Positions 15,762 to 22,659 of a stretch of 28,494 nucleotides of DNA are shown here, one piece after another. This stretch comes from Alysiella sp. (lineage in GTDB: Bacteria > Pseudomonadota > Gammaproteobacteria > Burkholderiales > Neisseriaceae): positions 1-28,494 of the forward strand of contig NZ_JAUNEC010000022.1 of the NCBI RefSeq assembly GCF_030525755.1, read 5' to 3'. The first letter of the stretch is position 1, and each line of letters starts with the position of its first letter. A model generated the notes under the pieces. The model searched no databases and was not told the DNA's origin. It saw only the letters and a list, made by a program, of their open reading frames with translations. A program made the translations under genes and the position numbers.

Positions 15762-15858
15762 TCATAGAATTGAAAAAGCACTACGGCATTGCCAGACCTT
15801 ATGTACAGGTGTACACGGTTCTCGTTGTCGCCTTACTATTGCTTTTTCACTTCTACGA
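15762..15858. repeat. Miniature element with Correia-type core and a different terminal repeat
   Basis: The ends TCATAGAATTGAAAAAGCA and TGCTTTTTCACTTCTACGA form an imperfect inverted repeat of about 19-23 bp, and the whole is 97 bp. On the minus strand the inside reads TAAGGCGACAACGAGAACCG, then TGTACATAAGG and CTGGCAATGCCGTA, which aligns closely with the core of the Correia-like element at 7234-7333. The ends do not match the Correia ends. A related copy lies at 25506-25599. Confidence 0.75.
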
Positions 15859-16069
15859 CTACACGGCGTCGTTTTCTCTTGGATTTGTACCATCCTGTGT
15901 ACTTATTTAAATTGTGTCAGCCATAATTTAAAAAGACCAATTTAACTTGAGTGGCTGTTCATTCATGAAACTATCCTTTAAAATAACCATTTTATTTTTA
16001 ATATAACTATTTGTCTTATAAAAGAAATAATTGATTCTGTTTTTGAGACTGTTGATTGAAACCCTTATT
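15859..16069. other. AT-rich gap upstream of etfB
   Basis: No gene is seen. The first 40 or so bases still resemble the sequence after the copy at 25506-25599 (GTCGTTTT followed by TTTGTA), so the repeated unit may be longer than the terminal repeats suggest. The rest is AT-rich with no clear structure. Confidence 0.4.
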
Positions 16070-16120
16070 CAGGCAGCATGATGTTGCAAAATAATTCTTC
16101 ATGTTATTTTGGGCTGCCTG
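16070..16120. repeat. Split hairpin made from two facing uptake-like halves
   Basis: CAGGCAGC (16070-16077) pairs with GCTGCCTG (16113-16120) and, inside it, CAAAATAA (16087-16094) pairs with TTATTTTG (16104-16111), with an internal bulge on the left. The structure lies 40 bp before the etfB start and could be part of its leader. Confidence 0.6.
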
Positions 16121-16159
16121 AAAGCCTATTTTTGATTAAACAACAAAATTGGAGTAAAT

Positions 16160-16906
16160 ATGAAAGCCCTTGTTGCCGTAAAGCGCGTGGTGGACTTCAA
16201 TGTCAAAGTGCGCGTGAAAGCCGATGGTTCCGATGTGGACATTGGCAATGTGAAAATGTCCATGAATCCCTTTGACGAAATCGCGGTAGAAGAAGCCGTG
16301 CGCCTGAAAGAGGCAGGTAAAATCAGCGAAATCGTTGCCGTGTCGCTGGGCGAAAAAAAATGCGAAGACGTGTTGCGTACCGCCTTGGCAATGGGTGCAG
16401 ACCGCGCCATTCATGTGGAAACCGAAACCGCGCTTGAACCGCTTGCTGTTGCCAAATTGTTGAAAAAAATCAATGAACAAGAGCAAGCGCAAATCATTTT
16501 ATTGGGCAAACAAGCCATTGACGATGATGCCAACCAAACCGCGCAAATGCTTGCCGCTTTGTTGAATGCGCCCCAAGCCACCTTTGCCAGCAAAGTGGAT
16601 TTGCAGGAAAACGAAGTGCAGGTAATGCGCGAAATTGATGGCGGTTTGGAAACCGTGGCGTTGAAATTGCCTGCCGTGATTAGCACCGATTTGCGTTTGA
16701 ACGAACCGCGTTTTGTGAAATTACCCAATTTGATGGCAGCAAAGAAAAAGCCTTTGGAAAAACAAACGCCTGCTGATTTGGGCGTGAACATTGAGCCGCG
16801 TTTAATCGTGCAAAAAGTTGCCGAACCCAAAGCGCGTCAGGCTGGCGTGAAAGTGTCCAGCGTGGCGGAATTGGTGGAAAAATTGACCGCTTTAAAAGCA
16901 ATTTAA
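16160..16906 (+). CDS. etfB: Electron transfer flavoprotein beta subunit
   Basis: EtfB binds AMP and forms with EtfA the soluble heterodimer that carries electrons from acyl-CoA and related dehydrogenases to the ETF-quinone oxidoreductase. The 248-aa sequence has the conserved opening MKALVAVKRVVDFNVKVRVK, the SMNPFDEIAVEEAVRLKE segment, the signature region ILLGKQAIDDDANQTAQMLA, and ends with the recognition-loop and SSVAELVEKL region. TTGGAG lies 6 nt before the ATG. It is followed 215 bp later by etfA. The gap holds two hairpins that could reduce read-through but not separate the genes functionally. Confidence 0.97.
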   Translation: MKALVAVKRVVDFNVKVRVKADGSDVDIGNVKMSMNPFDEIAVEEAVRLKEAGKISEIVAVSLGEKKCEDVLRTALAMGADRAIHVETETALEPLAVAKLLKKINEQEQAQIILLGKQAIDDDANQTAQMLAALLNAPQATFASKVDLQENEVQVMREIDGGLETVALKLPAVISTDLRLNEPRFVKLPNLMAAKKKPLEKQTPADLGVNIEPRLIVQKVAEPKARQAGVKVSSVAELVEKLTALKAI

Positions 16907-16973
16907 TTGATATTTTGAAATTATTTTGCATATTTTCATCAATATTTTTGATGAAAAAGGGTTTTCAGGCAGC

Positions 16974-16988
16974 CTGAAACGTTTTTTG
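16974..16988. repeat. DNA uptake-like sequence
   Basis: A complete TTCAGGCAGCCTGAA 15-mer between etfB and etfA. Confidence 0.75.
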
Positions 16989-17039
16989 GTTGATTGAAAC
17001 CCCATTATTTATGTGCAAAAAAACGCAATCATATTATTT

Positions 17040-17077
17040 GACTTACTTTTTTAAAAAGTAAGTCGCCGCGCGGCGAC
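17040..17077. repeat. GACTTAC hairpin repeat, copy 1, with a second GC hairpin
   Basis: GACTTACTTTTT and AAAAAGTAAGTC form a perfect 12-bp-arm palindrome at 17040-17064 with a single central T. It is joined to a second perfect palindrome, GTCGCCGCGCGGCGAC (17062-17077), and then CGCCGTAGGCAAA. The first hairpin plus GCCG recurs exactly at 18601. It lies 45 bp before the etfA start. Confidence 0.8.
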
Positions 17078-17121
17078 AGAGCGCACGCCGTAGGCAAACC
17101 CAAAATGAAGGAAAAGACATC

Positions 17122-18060
17122 ATGACCGTTTTAATTCTTGCCGAACACGATGGCAAACAAATCAGCCCAGCCACTTTGCACGCGGTGGGGGCGGCGCAAA
17201 AATTGGGCGAAATTCACTTGTTGGTGGCAGGTTCAGGCTGCCTGAACGTGGCGGAACAAGCCAGCAAAATTCAAGGCATCGCCAAAGTGTTGCACGCAGA
17301 CGCAGCGCATTTTGCCGAATGCTTGGCGGAAGAAATTGCGCCATTGGTGGTGTCGTTGGCGCAACCTTACGCGCACATTGTGGCGGCAGCGAGCGCGTTT
17401 GGCAAAAACATCATGCCGCGCGTGGCGGCTTTGCTGGATTGCTCACAAGTATCTGATTTAACAGAAATTGTTGATGAAAAAACCTTTGTGCGCCCCATTT
17501 ATGCAGGCAATGTGTTTACCACCGTGCAAAGCCATGAAAGCAAATTGGTTTTGACCATTCGCGCCAGCGCGTTTCAGGCAGCCGAATTGGGCGATAATAC
17601 CACGTCAATTCAAAGTGTTACCGCCACGCCAGCGCAAAACATCAGCCGTTTTGTGTCGCGTGAATTGACCCAATCCGACCGCCCCGAACTCACACAGGCG
17701 CGTGTGATTGTGTCGGGCGGACGCGCATTGGGCAGCGCGGAACAGTTCAATGCGGTTTTGACCCCATTGGCAGACGCTTTGGGTGCAGCCATTGGTGCGA
17801 GCCGTGCGGCGGTGGATGCGGATTACGCGCCCAACGACAGCCAAGTCGGTCAAACAGGCAAAATTGTTGCGCCTGAATTGTATGTTGCGGTGGGCATTTC
17901 GGGCGCAATTCAGCACATTGCGGGCATGCAAGACAGCAAAACCATTGTGGCGATTAACAAAGACCCAGACGCGCCCATCTTTAATGTGGCGGATTTTGGC
18001 ATGGTGGGCGATTTGTTTGAGATTGTGCCTGAATTAACAAAAGCACTGAACGCGCGTTGA
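17122..18060 (+). CDS. etfA: Electron transfer flavoprotein alpha subunit
   Basis: EtfA carries the FAD of the ETF heterodimer and partners the EtfB gene upstream. The 312-aa protein starts MTVLILAEHDGKQISPATLH and has the C-terminal FAD domain intact: VSGGRALGSAEQF, GASRAAVDADYAPNDSQVGQ, TGKIVAPELYVAVGISGAIQ, HIAGMQDSKTIVAINKDPDA and PIFNVADFGMVGD. GAAGGAAAAGACATC precedes the ATG. An uptake-like 15-mer (17232-17246) is translated in the N-terminal half as GSGCLN. The stop is 32 bp before the first parS site. Confidence 0.97.
   Translation: MTVLILAEHDGKQISPATLHAVGAAQKLGEIHLLVAGSGCLNVAEQASKIQGIAKVLHADAAHFAECLAEEIAPLVVSLAQPYAHIVAAASAFGKNIMPRVAALLDCSQVSDLTEIVDEKTFVRPIYAGNVFTTVQSHESKLVLTIRASAFQAAELGDNTTSIQSVTATPAQNISRFVSRELTQSDRPELTQARVIVSGGRALGSAEQFNAVLTPLADALGAAIGASRAAVDADYAPNDSQVGQTGKIVAPELYVAVGISGAIQHIAGMQDSKTIVAINKDPDAPIFNVADFGMVGDLFEIVPELTKALNAR
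17232..17246. repeat. DNA uptake-like sequence within etfA
   Basis: A complete TTCAGGCTGCCTGAA 15-mer in frame in the gene. Confidence 0.75.
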
Positions 18061-18092
18061 TTTGTGAAATAAAATTGATGAAACAGCAATAA

Positions 18093-18108
18093 TGTTTCAC
18101 GTGAAACA
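18093..18108. other. parS chromosome-partition site 1
   Basis: TGTTTCACGTGAAACA is a perfect match to the near-universal bacterial parS palindrome bound by ParB (Spo0J). It lies in the gap after etfA. Confidence 0.93.
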
Positions 18109-18133
18109 TGATTTTCAATCAAAGTTTGAATGA

Positions 18134-18149
18134 TGTTTCACGTGAAACG
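18134..18149. other. parS chromosome-partition site 2
   Basis: TGTTTCACGTGAAACG differs from the parS consensus only in the last base. It begins 41 bp after the start of site 1, close to four helical turns, so ParB dimers on both would face the same side. Confidence 0.88.
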
Positions 18150-18178
18150 TTTTATTTTGTGAAACAAGTGGTGGGATA

Positions 18179-18523
18179 ATGAAAAAATATTTGGCTTATT
18201 GCGTGGGGGTGTTGGGCTTGTGTTGCGTGGTGGCATGGGCAAGTGGGCGTGTTTCAGAACGTGGTTTTGTGATAATTGAAAATCACAGTAATCAAACGGT
18301 AAAAAATGTGTATGTGATTTATGACCATTTGTCTCAACCCAAAAAAGTTTGGATTGGTTCTTTGTTGCCCAATCAACGTTATCAACACCAAATCAATTTT
18401 GCGGATATGAATGAATTTCGTTTGGGCATTGAATACGATTTGGTGGGGAAAACACAATCTGATACGATAGCGGGCTATGTGGCTGATTATGATAAACAGC
18501 GTTATGTTTTTGAGATGAAATAG
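18179..18523 (+). CDS. Small exported protein, unknown
   Basis: A 114-aa protein with a Sec-type signal peptide: MKKYLAYCVGVLGLCCVVAW, followed by ASG, a likely signal-peptidase I site. The mature part is beta-rich (GFVIIENHSNQTVKNVYVIYD ... YVFEMK) and resembles a small periplasmic beta-sandwich. GGTGGGATA precedes the start. The gene begins 30 bp after the second parS site and has no recognised family. Confidence 0.7.
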   Translation: MKKYLAYCVGVLGLCCVVAWASGRVSERGFVIIENHSNQTVKNVYVIYDHLSQPKKVWIGSLLPNQRYQHQINFADMNEFRLGIEYDLVGKTQSDTIAGYVADYDKQRYVFEMK

Positions 18524-18545
18524 TGGTGTGTTTGATAAATGGCTT

Positions 18546-18560
18546 TTCAGGCTGCCTGAA
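18546..18560. repeat. DNA uptake-like sequence
   Basis: A complete TTCAGGCTGCCTGAA 15-mer downstream of the small exported protein gene. It can form a short hairpin. Confidence 0.75.
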
Positions 18561-18600
18561 AATGTTGTTGATACACCAATCGTTGTGCATTCATTTATTT

Positions 18601-18625
18601 GACTTACTTTTTTAAAAAGTAAGTC
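18601..18625. repeat. GACTTAC hairpin repeat, copy 2
   Basis: The same perfect palindrome as at 17040-17064, preceded by TTATTT and followed by GCCG in both copies, then GAAGGCAAA. The two copies are 1.56 kb apart and flank etfA and the small exported protein gene. Confidence 0.8.
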
Positions 18626-18695
18626 GCCGAAGGCAAAAATCATTTTTCATTAGACAGTAAAAGGCAGCCTGAAACCCCATTCAATGCTAAAATCA

Positions 18696-18711
18696 TGTTT
18701 CACATGAAACA
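18696..18711. other. parS-like site 3
   Basis: TGTTTCACATGAAACA differs from the parS consensus at one central base. It is intergenic, 60 bp before ltaE. Confidence 0.8.
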
Positions 18712-18771
18712 TCACATCAAGCTGCTTGACCGCGTTTCTGGCAGCTTTTTTGATTTTTAGGAAAACCCAAA

Positions 18772-19824
18772 ATGAATATTTTACACAATCCACAATCCCA
18801 CTCTTTCGCCTCCGACAATTATTCGGGCGTGCTGCCTGAAATCATGGCGGCAATCGCCCAAGCCAATGGCGGACACCTTGGCGCATACGGCAACGACCCC
18901 TACACCGCTCATCTGCAAAATCTCATCAAACAGCATTTTGGCGAATCCGCCCTAGCCTACCCCGTGTTCAATGGCACAGGCGCAAATGTGTTGGCATTGC
19001 AAGCTTGCCTACCGCGTTGGGGCGCGGTAATTTGCGCGGAATCGGCACACGTCAATGTGGACGAAAGCACCGCCCCACAAGCCGTTGGCGGATTCAAATT
19101 GTGGACGATTCCCACATCAGACGGCAAATTAAACCCCGAACTCATCGCCCAGCACGCGCATGGTTTTGGCGTGGAACACCGCGCCCAGCCGCTTGCCGTC
19201 AGCATCACGCAAAGCACTGAATGCGGCACGGTTTACACGCCCGATGAAATCCGCGCAATTGCCGATTTTTGCCACGAAAAAGGCATCGCCTTGCACATGG
19301 ACGGCGCACGTTTGGCGAACGCGGCGGCGGCTTTGGGCGTAGATTTGCGCGACATCACGGCAGATGTTGGCGTGGACATTTTGTCGTTTGGCGGCACCAA
19401 AAATGGTTTATTGTTGGGCGAATGCGTGATTGTGTTGAACGAAAAAAATGTTTTAAACGCAAACGGCATGAAATTTTTACGCAAAATGAATTTGCAACTC
19501 GCGTCCAAAATGCGTTTTGTGTCGGCACAATTCATCGCTTTGCTGGAAAACGATTTGTGGCTTAATGCCGCGCAAAACGCCAATGCCATGGCGCAAAAAC
19601 TTTCAGGCAGCCTGAAAAACATTCAGGGCGTGGAACTGGTTTACCCTACGCAAGCCAATGCCGTGTTTGTGAAATTGCCCGATGGCGTGGCGGATAAAGT
19701 GCGCCAACACACTTATTTTTACGATTGGGACGAACACGGCACGGTGCGTTTGGTGTGCAGTTTTGACACGCAGGAAAAGCATATTGATGATTTGTTGAAT
19801 GCGATTGAAGCGGCAATGTTTTGA
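18772..19824 (+). CDS. ltaE: Low-specificity L-threonine aldolase, PLP-dependent
   Basis: A 350-aa enzyme of the beta-eliminating lyase/threonine aldolase family, which cleaves threonine or allo-threonine to glycine and acetaldehyde in the cytoplasm. SFASDNYSGVLPEIMAA is the typical opening. The internal aldimine lysine is K210 in DILSFGGTKNG, and the PLP-contact Asp and Arg lie in HMDGARLANA (residues 176-183). Length is normal. AGGAAAACCCAAA precedes the ATG. An uptake-like 15-mer (19602-19616) is in frame, encoding SGSLKN in the C-terminal small domain. A further copy, just after the stop, can act as terminator. Confidence 0.93.
   Translation: MNILHNPQSHSFASDNYSGVLPEIMAAIAQANGGHLGAYGNDPYTAHLQNLIKQHFGESALAYPVFNGTGANVLALQACLPRWGAVICAESAHVNVDESTAPQAVGGFKLWTIPTSDGKLNPELIAQHAHGFGVEHRAQPLAVSITQSTECGTVYTPDEIRAIADFCHEKGIALHMDGARLANAAAALGVDLRDITADVGVDILSFGGTKNGLLLGECVIVLNEKNVLNANGMKFLRKMNLQLASKMRFVSAQFIALLENDLWLNAAQNANAMAQKLSGSLKNIQGVELVYPTQANAVFVKLPDGVADKVRQHTYFYDWDEHGTVRLVCSFDTQEKHIDDLLNAIEAAMF
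19602..19616. repeat. DNA uptake-like sequence within ltaE
   Basis: A complete TTCAGGCAGCCTGAA 15-mer, in frame as SGSLK. Confidence 0.75.
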
Positions 19825-19826
19825 TT

Positions 19827-19841
19827 TTCAGGCTGCCTGAA
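19827..19841. repeat. DNA uptake-like sequence
   Basis: A complete TTCAGGCTGCCTGAA 15-mer between ltaE and the hydrolase gene. Confidence 0.75.
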
Positions 19842-19862
19842 TGCCATTGAATAAGGAATATC

Positions 19863-20558
19863 ATGATGTTTACTTGCTATATGCTGACTTGCGGAGCGGA
19901 AAAAATCGCCACGCGCCATTATTGTGGTGGCGGCGAAAGCATTTTTCTGTTGCACGGTGCAGGCAATGCCAGTCAAGCACGTTTGCAAAAAGTAGCCGAA
20001 TTTTTGCAAGGCAATCAATTTAATGTGGTCAGTTTGGATTATTCGGGGCATGGCGAAAGCAGCCGAAATGCGCCATCGTCCATCAACATCAAAACGGAGC
20101 AAGCCCATGCTGTGATACGGCATTATGCACATCAAAATCAACCCATTCATTTGTTTGCGTGGAGCATGAGCGGACAAATTGCCGTGAATTTGCTGGCACA
20201 TATGCCGAATATCGCATCGCTTACCCTGTTTGCCCCTGCTTTGTATGCCAAAGACATTTTGCCGATTGAATTTGGTTGCCATTTTACACGCGCCATTCGT
20301 GAACATGGAAATTGGTCGCGCAGCAATGCGGTGCGGATTTTGCCCCATTTTTCAGGCTGCCTGAATTTGGTTCGCCCTGAAAATGACGACATCATTCCCA
20401 AAGAAGTTTTTGAAATGTATCGTACTTTATCGCCTCAAAACCGTTTTCAGGAAGTGGTGTTGCCCCATGCACCGCATACTTTGGGCGCGTGGTTTGATGA
20501 AGATGTGGCACGATTTGAGCTGGTTTTTCGGCAAATTCGTTGGTGTGAGGCAGCCTGA
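19863..20558 (+). CDS. Alpha/beta hydrolase
   Basis: A 231-aa cytoplasmic hydrolase-fold protein. FLLHGAGN (about 28-35) is the oxyanion-hole segment and DYSGHGES (59-66) the usual next strand. The nucleophile elbow is AWSMSGQ with Ser101, the acid is Asp175 or Asp176 in RPENDDIIP, and the histidine is in LPHAPHTLG (202 or 205). The substrate cannot be told from sequence. It follows ltaE by 38 bp in the same orientation and may be co-transcribed with it. An uptake-like 15-mer (20351-20365) encodes SGCLNL just before the acid residue. It converges on the DUF711 gene with 9 bp between the stops. Confidence 0.88.
   Translation: MMFTCYMLTCGAEKIATRHYCGGGESIFLLHGAGNASQARLQKVAEFLQGNQFNVVSLDYSGHGESSRNAPSSINIKTEQAHAVIRHYAHQNQPIHLFAWSMSGQIAVNLLAHMPNIASLTLFAPALYAKDILPIEFGCHFTRAIREHGNWSRSNAVRILPHFSGCLNLVRPENDDIIPKEVFEMYRTLSPQNRFQEVVLPHAPHTLGAWFDEDVARFELVFRQIRWCEAA
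20351..20365. repeat. DNA uptake-like sequence within the hydrolase gene
   Basis: A complete TTCAGGCTGCCTGAA 15-mer, in frame as FSGCLN. Confidence 0.75.
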
Positions 20559-20567
20559 AAAGGGGAG

Positions 20568-21797
20568 TTACGGCACGGCTAAAATGGCGCAATTGCACAA
20601 ATCATCGCTGTTAAATTGGGTCATTTCTCCTGCCTGTAAATTCGGTACAGGGAACAGGCGCACGGTTAATGGTTTATTTAAACGAAATGCCATGGTGCCT
20701 GTGTCGCGCATGATGGCAGCAATTTTGTTGGCATCGGTATTGCCAGCAATTGGCACCGTATCCAAACCAATGCCGCACACGCTGCTGAATGTGAGCAAAC
20801 CGTGAATGTCAAATTCCTGATTTTGTGTTGCCAATGCCAAGCCCGTGTCTTCTGTAACCGCCAACATCAAGCCTGAAAAACCCACTTGTGCCACATTTTG
20901 CACATTTTTAAATACTTTGGTTAATAATGCCGAAATTTCCACCGTACCAGCCGCGCCAAAATAAGGCACGCCCAACAAGCGATACACATCAACCATAGAG
21001 GCACAATTTTTAGAAGGGGCTGCCGAAGTGTCCAAGCCAATAAATTGCCAGCCATCTGACAAAGGGGTTTGCTGTACCGCTTGAACAATTGGGTCAATGT
21101 GATATTGCAAAGCATGACGCATGGCTTGATAGGCGTGTTGTAAAAATGTGGCGTGGTTTTCGTGTGAGTGAGGCAAATCTTGCAAAGCGGCAACCAATAA
21201 ATCGGGTGTTTCCAAGCCCAAAATCAGCACATTGCCACGTTCGTTGCGATGATAACTGGCTGGAAAATAAGGAATAAATGATTGACAATTGAAATTGACG
21301 GTAAAATTGAAATTGCCTTGTCCCTGTGGTGTGATTTGGGCAATGCGTTGAATGGCTTGCACGCTCTGGGCAAGGGTTTCGTTGTCCAAAAAGCCGTTGT
21401 CATCAAGTTGAATATTGACACAAGCATTGCACAAATCGCCAAAATCACGAATCAATTCAGGCAGCAAGGCAATTTCATGTGCATTTTGGGCTTCGCCAAT
21501 GGCAAAACGCAAACGCATGGTGCTGTTTGCATTGATTTGATTTAAAATTTGCGTGAGTTTATGTAAATCGTTTTGGGCTGTTTCGGTGTTTTGGGTGTTC
21601 AAATATTCGCCAAAAGGATTGCTGACCAAACGCAATGATTGAACGGTGTAGCCGATTTTTTGTAGGGCGTGTGCCAATTTTTCACACTCGGCTTTGGCTG
21701 CGGATAAAACCGCCAACCATTCATCTTGATTGTGATTTAAATGAATGAAAGCCGTAATGGTACGAACGCGACACAGGTTTTTATCGTGAACAGACAT
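20568..21797 (-). CDS. DUF711 (UPF0210) family protein
   Basis: A protein of 409 aa from the third of three consecutive ATGs (the first is at 21803), chosen because AAAGGATA is then about eight bases away. The family signatures are VRTITAFIHLN near the start, FIPYFPASYH in the middle, GLDTSAAPSKNC, VGFSGLMLAVTEDTGLA, and GIGLDTVPIAGNTDANKIA towards the end. DUF711 proteins are cytoplasmic, related in fold to radical/pyruvate-formate-lyase-like barrels, and of unknown reaction. They are often paired with a small ACT-domain protein (UPF0237), which is not seen here. The start lies 106 bp from that of the divergent DUF1287 gene. Confidence 0.88.
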   Translation of the reverse strand: MSVHDKNLCRVRTITAFIHLNHNQDEWLAVLSAAKAECEKLAHALQKIGYTVQSLRLVSNPFGEYLNTQNTETAQNDLHKLTQILNQINANSTMRLRFAIGEAQNAHEIALLPELIRDFGDLCNACVNIQLDDNGFLDNETLAQSVQAIQRIAQITPQGQGNFNFTVNFNCQSFIPYFPASYHRNERGNVLILGLETPDLLVAALQDLPHSHENHATFLQHAYQAMRHALQYHIDPIVQAVQQTPLSDGWQFIGLDTSAAPSKNCASMVDVYRLLGVPYFGAAGTVEISALLTKVFKNVQNVAQVGFSGLMLAVTEDTGLALATQNQEFDIHGLLTFSSVCGIGLDTVPIAGNTDANKIAAIMRDTGTMAFRLNKPLTVRLFPVPNLQAGEMTQFNSDDLCNCAILAVP

Positions 21798-21877
21798 CAT
21801 CATTATCCTTTAAACAACATGGGAAAAGCCAAAATGATTTTAGCATGGTTGTTGAAATTGGGTGTGTTTTTCCCTAT

Positions 21878-21892
21878 TTCAGGCAGCCTGAA
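21878..21892. repeat. DNA uptake-like sequence
   Basis: A complete TTCAGGCAGCCTGAA 15-mer just upstream of the DUF1287 gene. It would be translated if an upstream start were used, which argues for the later ATG. Confidence 0.75.
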
Positions 21893-21902
21893 AGTGAATT
21901 TG

Positions 21903-22547
21903 ATGAATAAAAACACATGGATTATCATGATGGCATGGTTGCTGAATGCCTGTGGCGAACAGCCTACCCCTACGCCAGAACCACACAATCCACCACCCCA
22001 CGCCACGTCCGAAGTATCAAAAGAAAATGTTTCACATGAAACATTTACACCCAAATTGGTGCAATCGGCACGAAACCAAATCGGCAAAACCGTCCGCTAC
22101 GACCCAGCTTACACCGCGTTGGCATATCCGATGGGCGATGTGCCGTTGGAAAAAGGCGTGTGTACCGATGTCGTGATTCGTGCCTTGCGCGGGCAAAAAA
22201 TGGATTTGCAGCAACTGGTTCATCAGGACATGAAGAAAAACTTTTCTGTCTATCCCAAACGCTGGGGCTTGAAACGCCCCGACCCCAATATTGACCACAG
22301 GCGTGTGCCGAATCTCATCACGTTTTTCACGCGACAAGGTTGGGCGGTGCCGCAAAAGGGCGATTTTCAGGCAGGCGACATTGTAACGTGGGAATTGAAC
22401 GGCAACCGTTTACCCCATATCGGCATTGTTTCCGATAGAAAAAATGGCGATACGCCTTTGATTATCCACAATATCGGCGCAGGCACGCAGGAAGAAGACA
22501 TTTTGCACCAACACACGATAACGGGGCATTTTCGCTTGCCCATTTAA
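21903..22547 (+). CDS. DUF1287 (YijF-like) lipoprotein, NlpC/P60-type fold
   Basis: A 214-aa protein starting at 21903: MNKNTWIIMMAWLLNACGEQ, a lipoprotein signal with LNAC and Cys17, followed by a proline-rich linker. The DUF1287 domain runs from VQSARNQIGKTVRYDPAYTA to the end. The likely catalytic Cys is in EKGVCTDVVIRALR and the His in NRLPHIGIVSDR, with IIHNIGAGTQ after it, an arrangement like NlpC/P60 cysteine peptidases. The family's substrate is not known; a cell-wall role is inferred from fold and location. A parS-like site (22028-22043) is embedded in the linker region, encoding VSHET. An uptake-like sequence follows the stop. Confidence 0.85.
   Translation: MNKNTWIIMMAWLLNACGEQPTPTPEPHNPPPHATSEVSKENVSHETFTPKLVQSARNQIGKTVRYDPAYTALAYPMGDVPLEKGVCTDVVIRALRGQKMDLQQLVHQDMKKNFSVYPKRWGLKRPDPNIDHRRVPNLITFFTRQGWAVPQKGDFQAGDIVTWELNGNRLPHIGIVSDRKNGDTPLIIHNIGAGTQEEDILHQHTITGHFRLPI
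22028..22043. other. parS-like site 4, inside a coding region
   Basis: TGTTTCACATGAAACA, identical to site 3, lies in the DUF1287 gene and is read NVSHET in frame. It falls in the unconserved linker after the lipobox, where the protein can tolerate it. Confidence 0.78.
22462..22470 (+). promoter_or_regulatory. Consensus DnaA box in the DUF1287 gene
   Basis: TTATCCACA in the sequence encoding LIIHNIG. It is one of four perfect copies in the window (others at 1809-1817, 12878-12886 and 13141-13149). It is probably coding coincidence unless supported by other boxes. Confidence 0.25.
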
Positions 22548-22555
22548 GCCAAAAA

Positions 22556-22570
22556 TTCAGGCAGCCTGAA
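22556..22570. repeat. DNA uptake-like sequence
   Basis: A complete TTCAGGCAGCCTGAA 15-mer just after the DUF1287 stop codon. Confidence 0.75.
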
Positions 22571-22583
22571 CAATCTTTTATCC

Positions 22584-22653
22584 AAAATGTCGTCTATATT
22601 TGACAAAAAACACCTACTTCGTTATGATACTTGTCAAATATAGACGACATTTT
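22584..22653 (+). promoter_or_regulatory. Promoter bracketed by a 22-bp inverted operator
   Basis: The promoter is TTGACA at 22600-22605, a 17-bp spacer and TATGAT at 22623-22628, close to the sigma-70 consensus. The -35 box ends one arm of a perfect inverted repeat: AAAATGTCGTCTATATTTGA plus CA (22584-22605) is the exact complement of 22632-22653, which covers the expected transcription start. Binding at both arms would block the promoter, so the HTH protein encoded just downstream very likely represses itself. Confidence 0.88.
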
Positions 22654-22659
22654 TACATC

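Noticed and set aside
21741..21902. 54-residue N-terminal extension of the DUF1287 protein
   Set aside because: It runs over the divergent DUF711 gene start and translates an uptake-like sequence; a lipoprotein signal begins at 21903.
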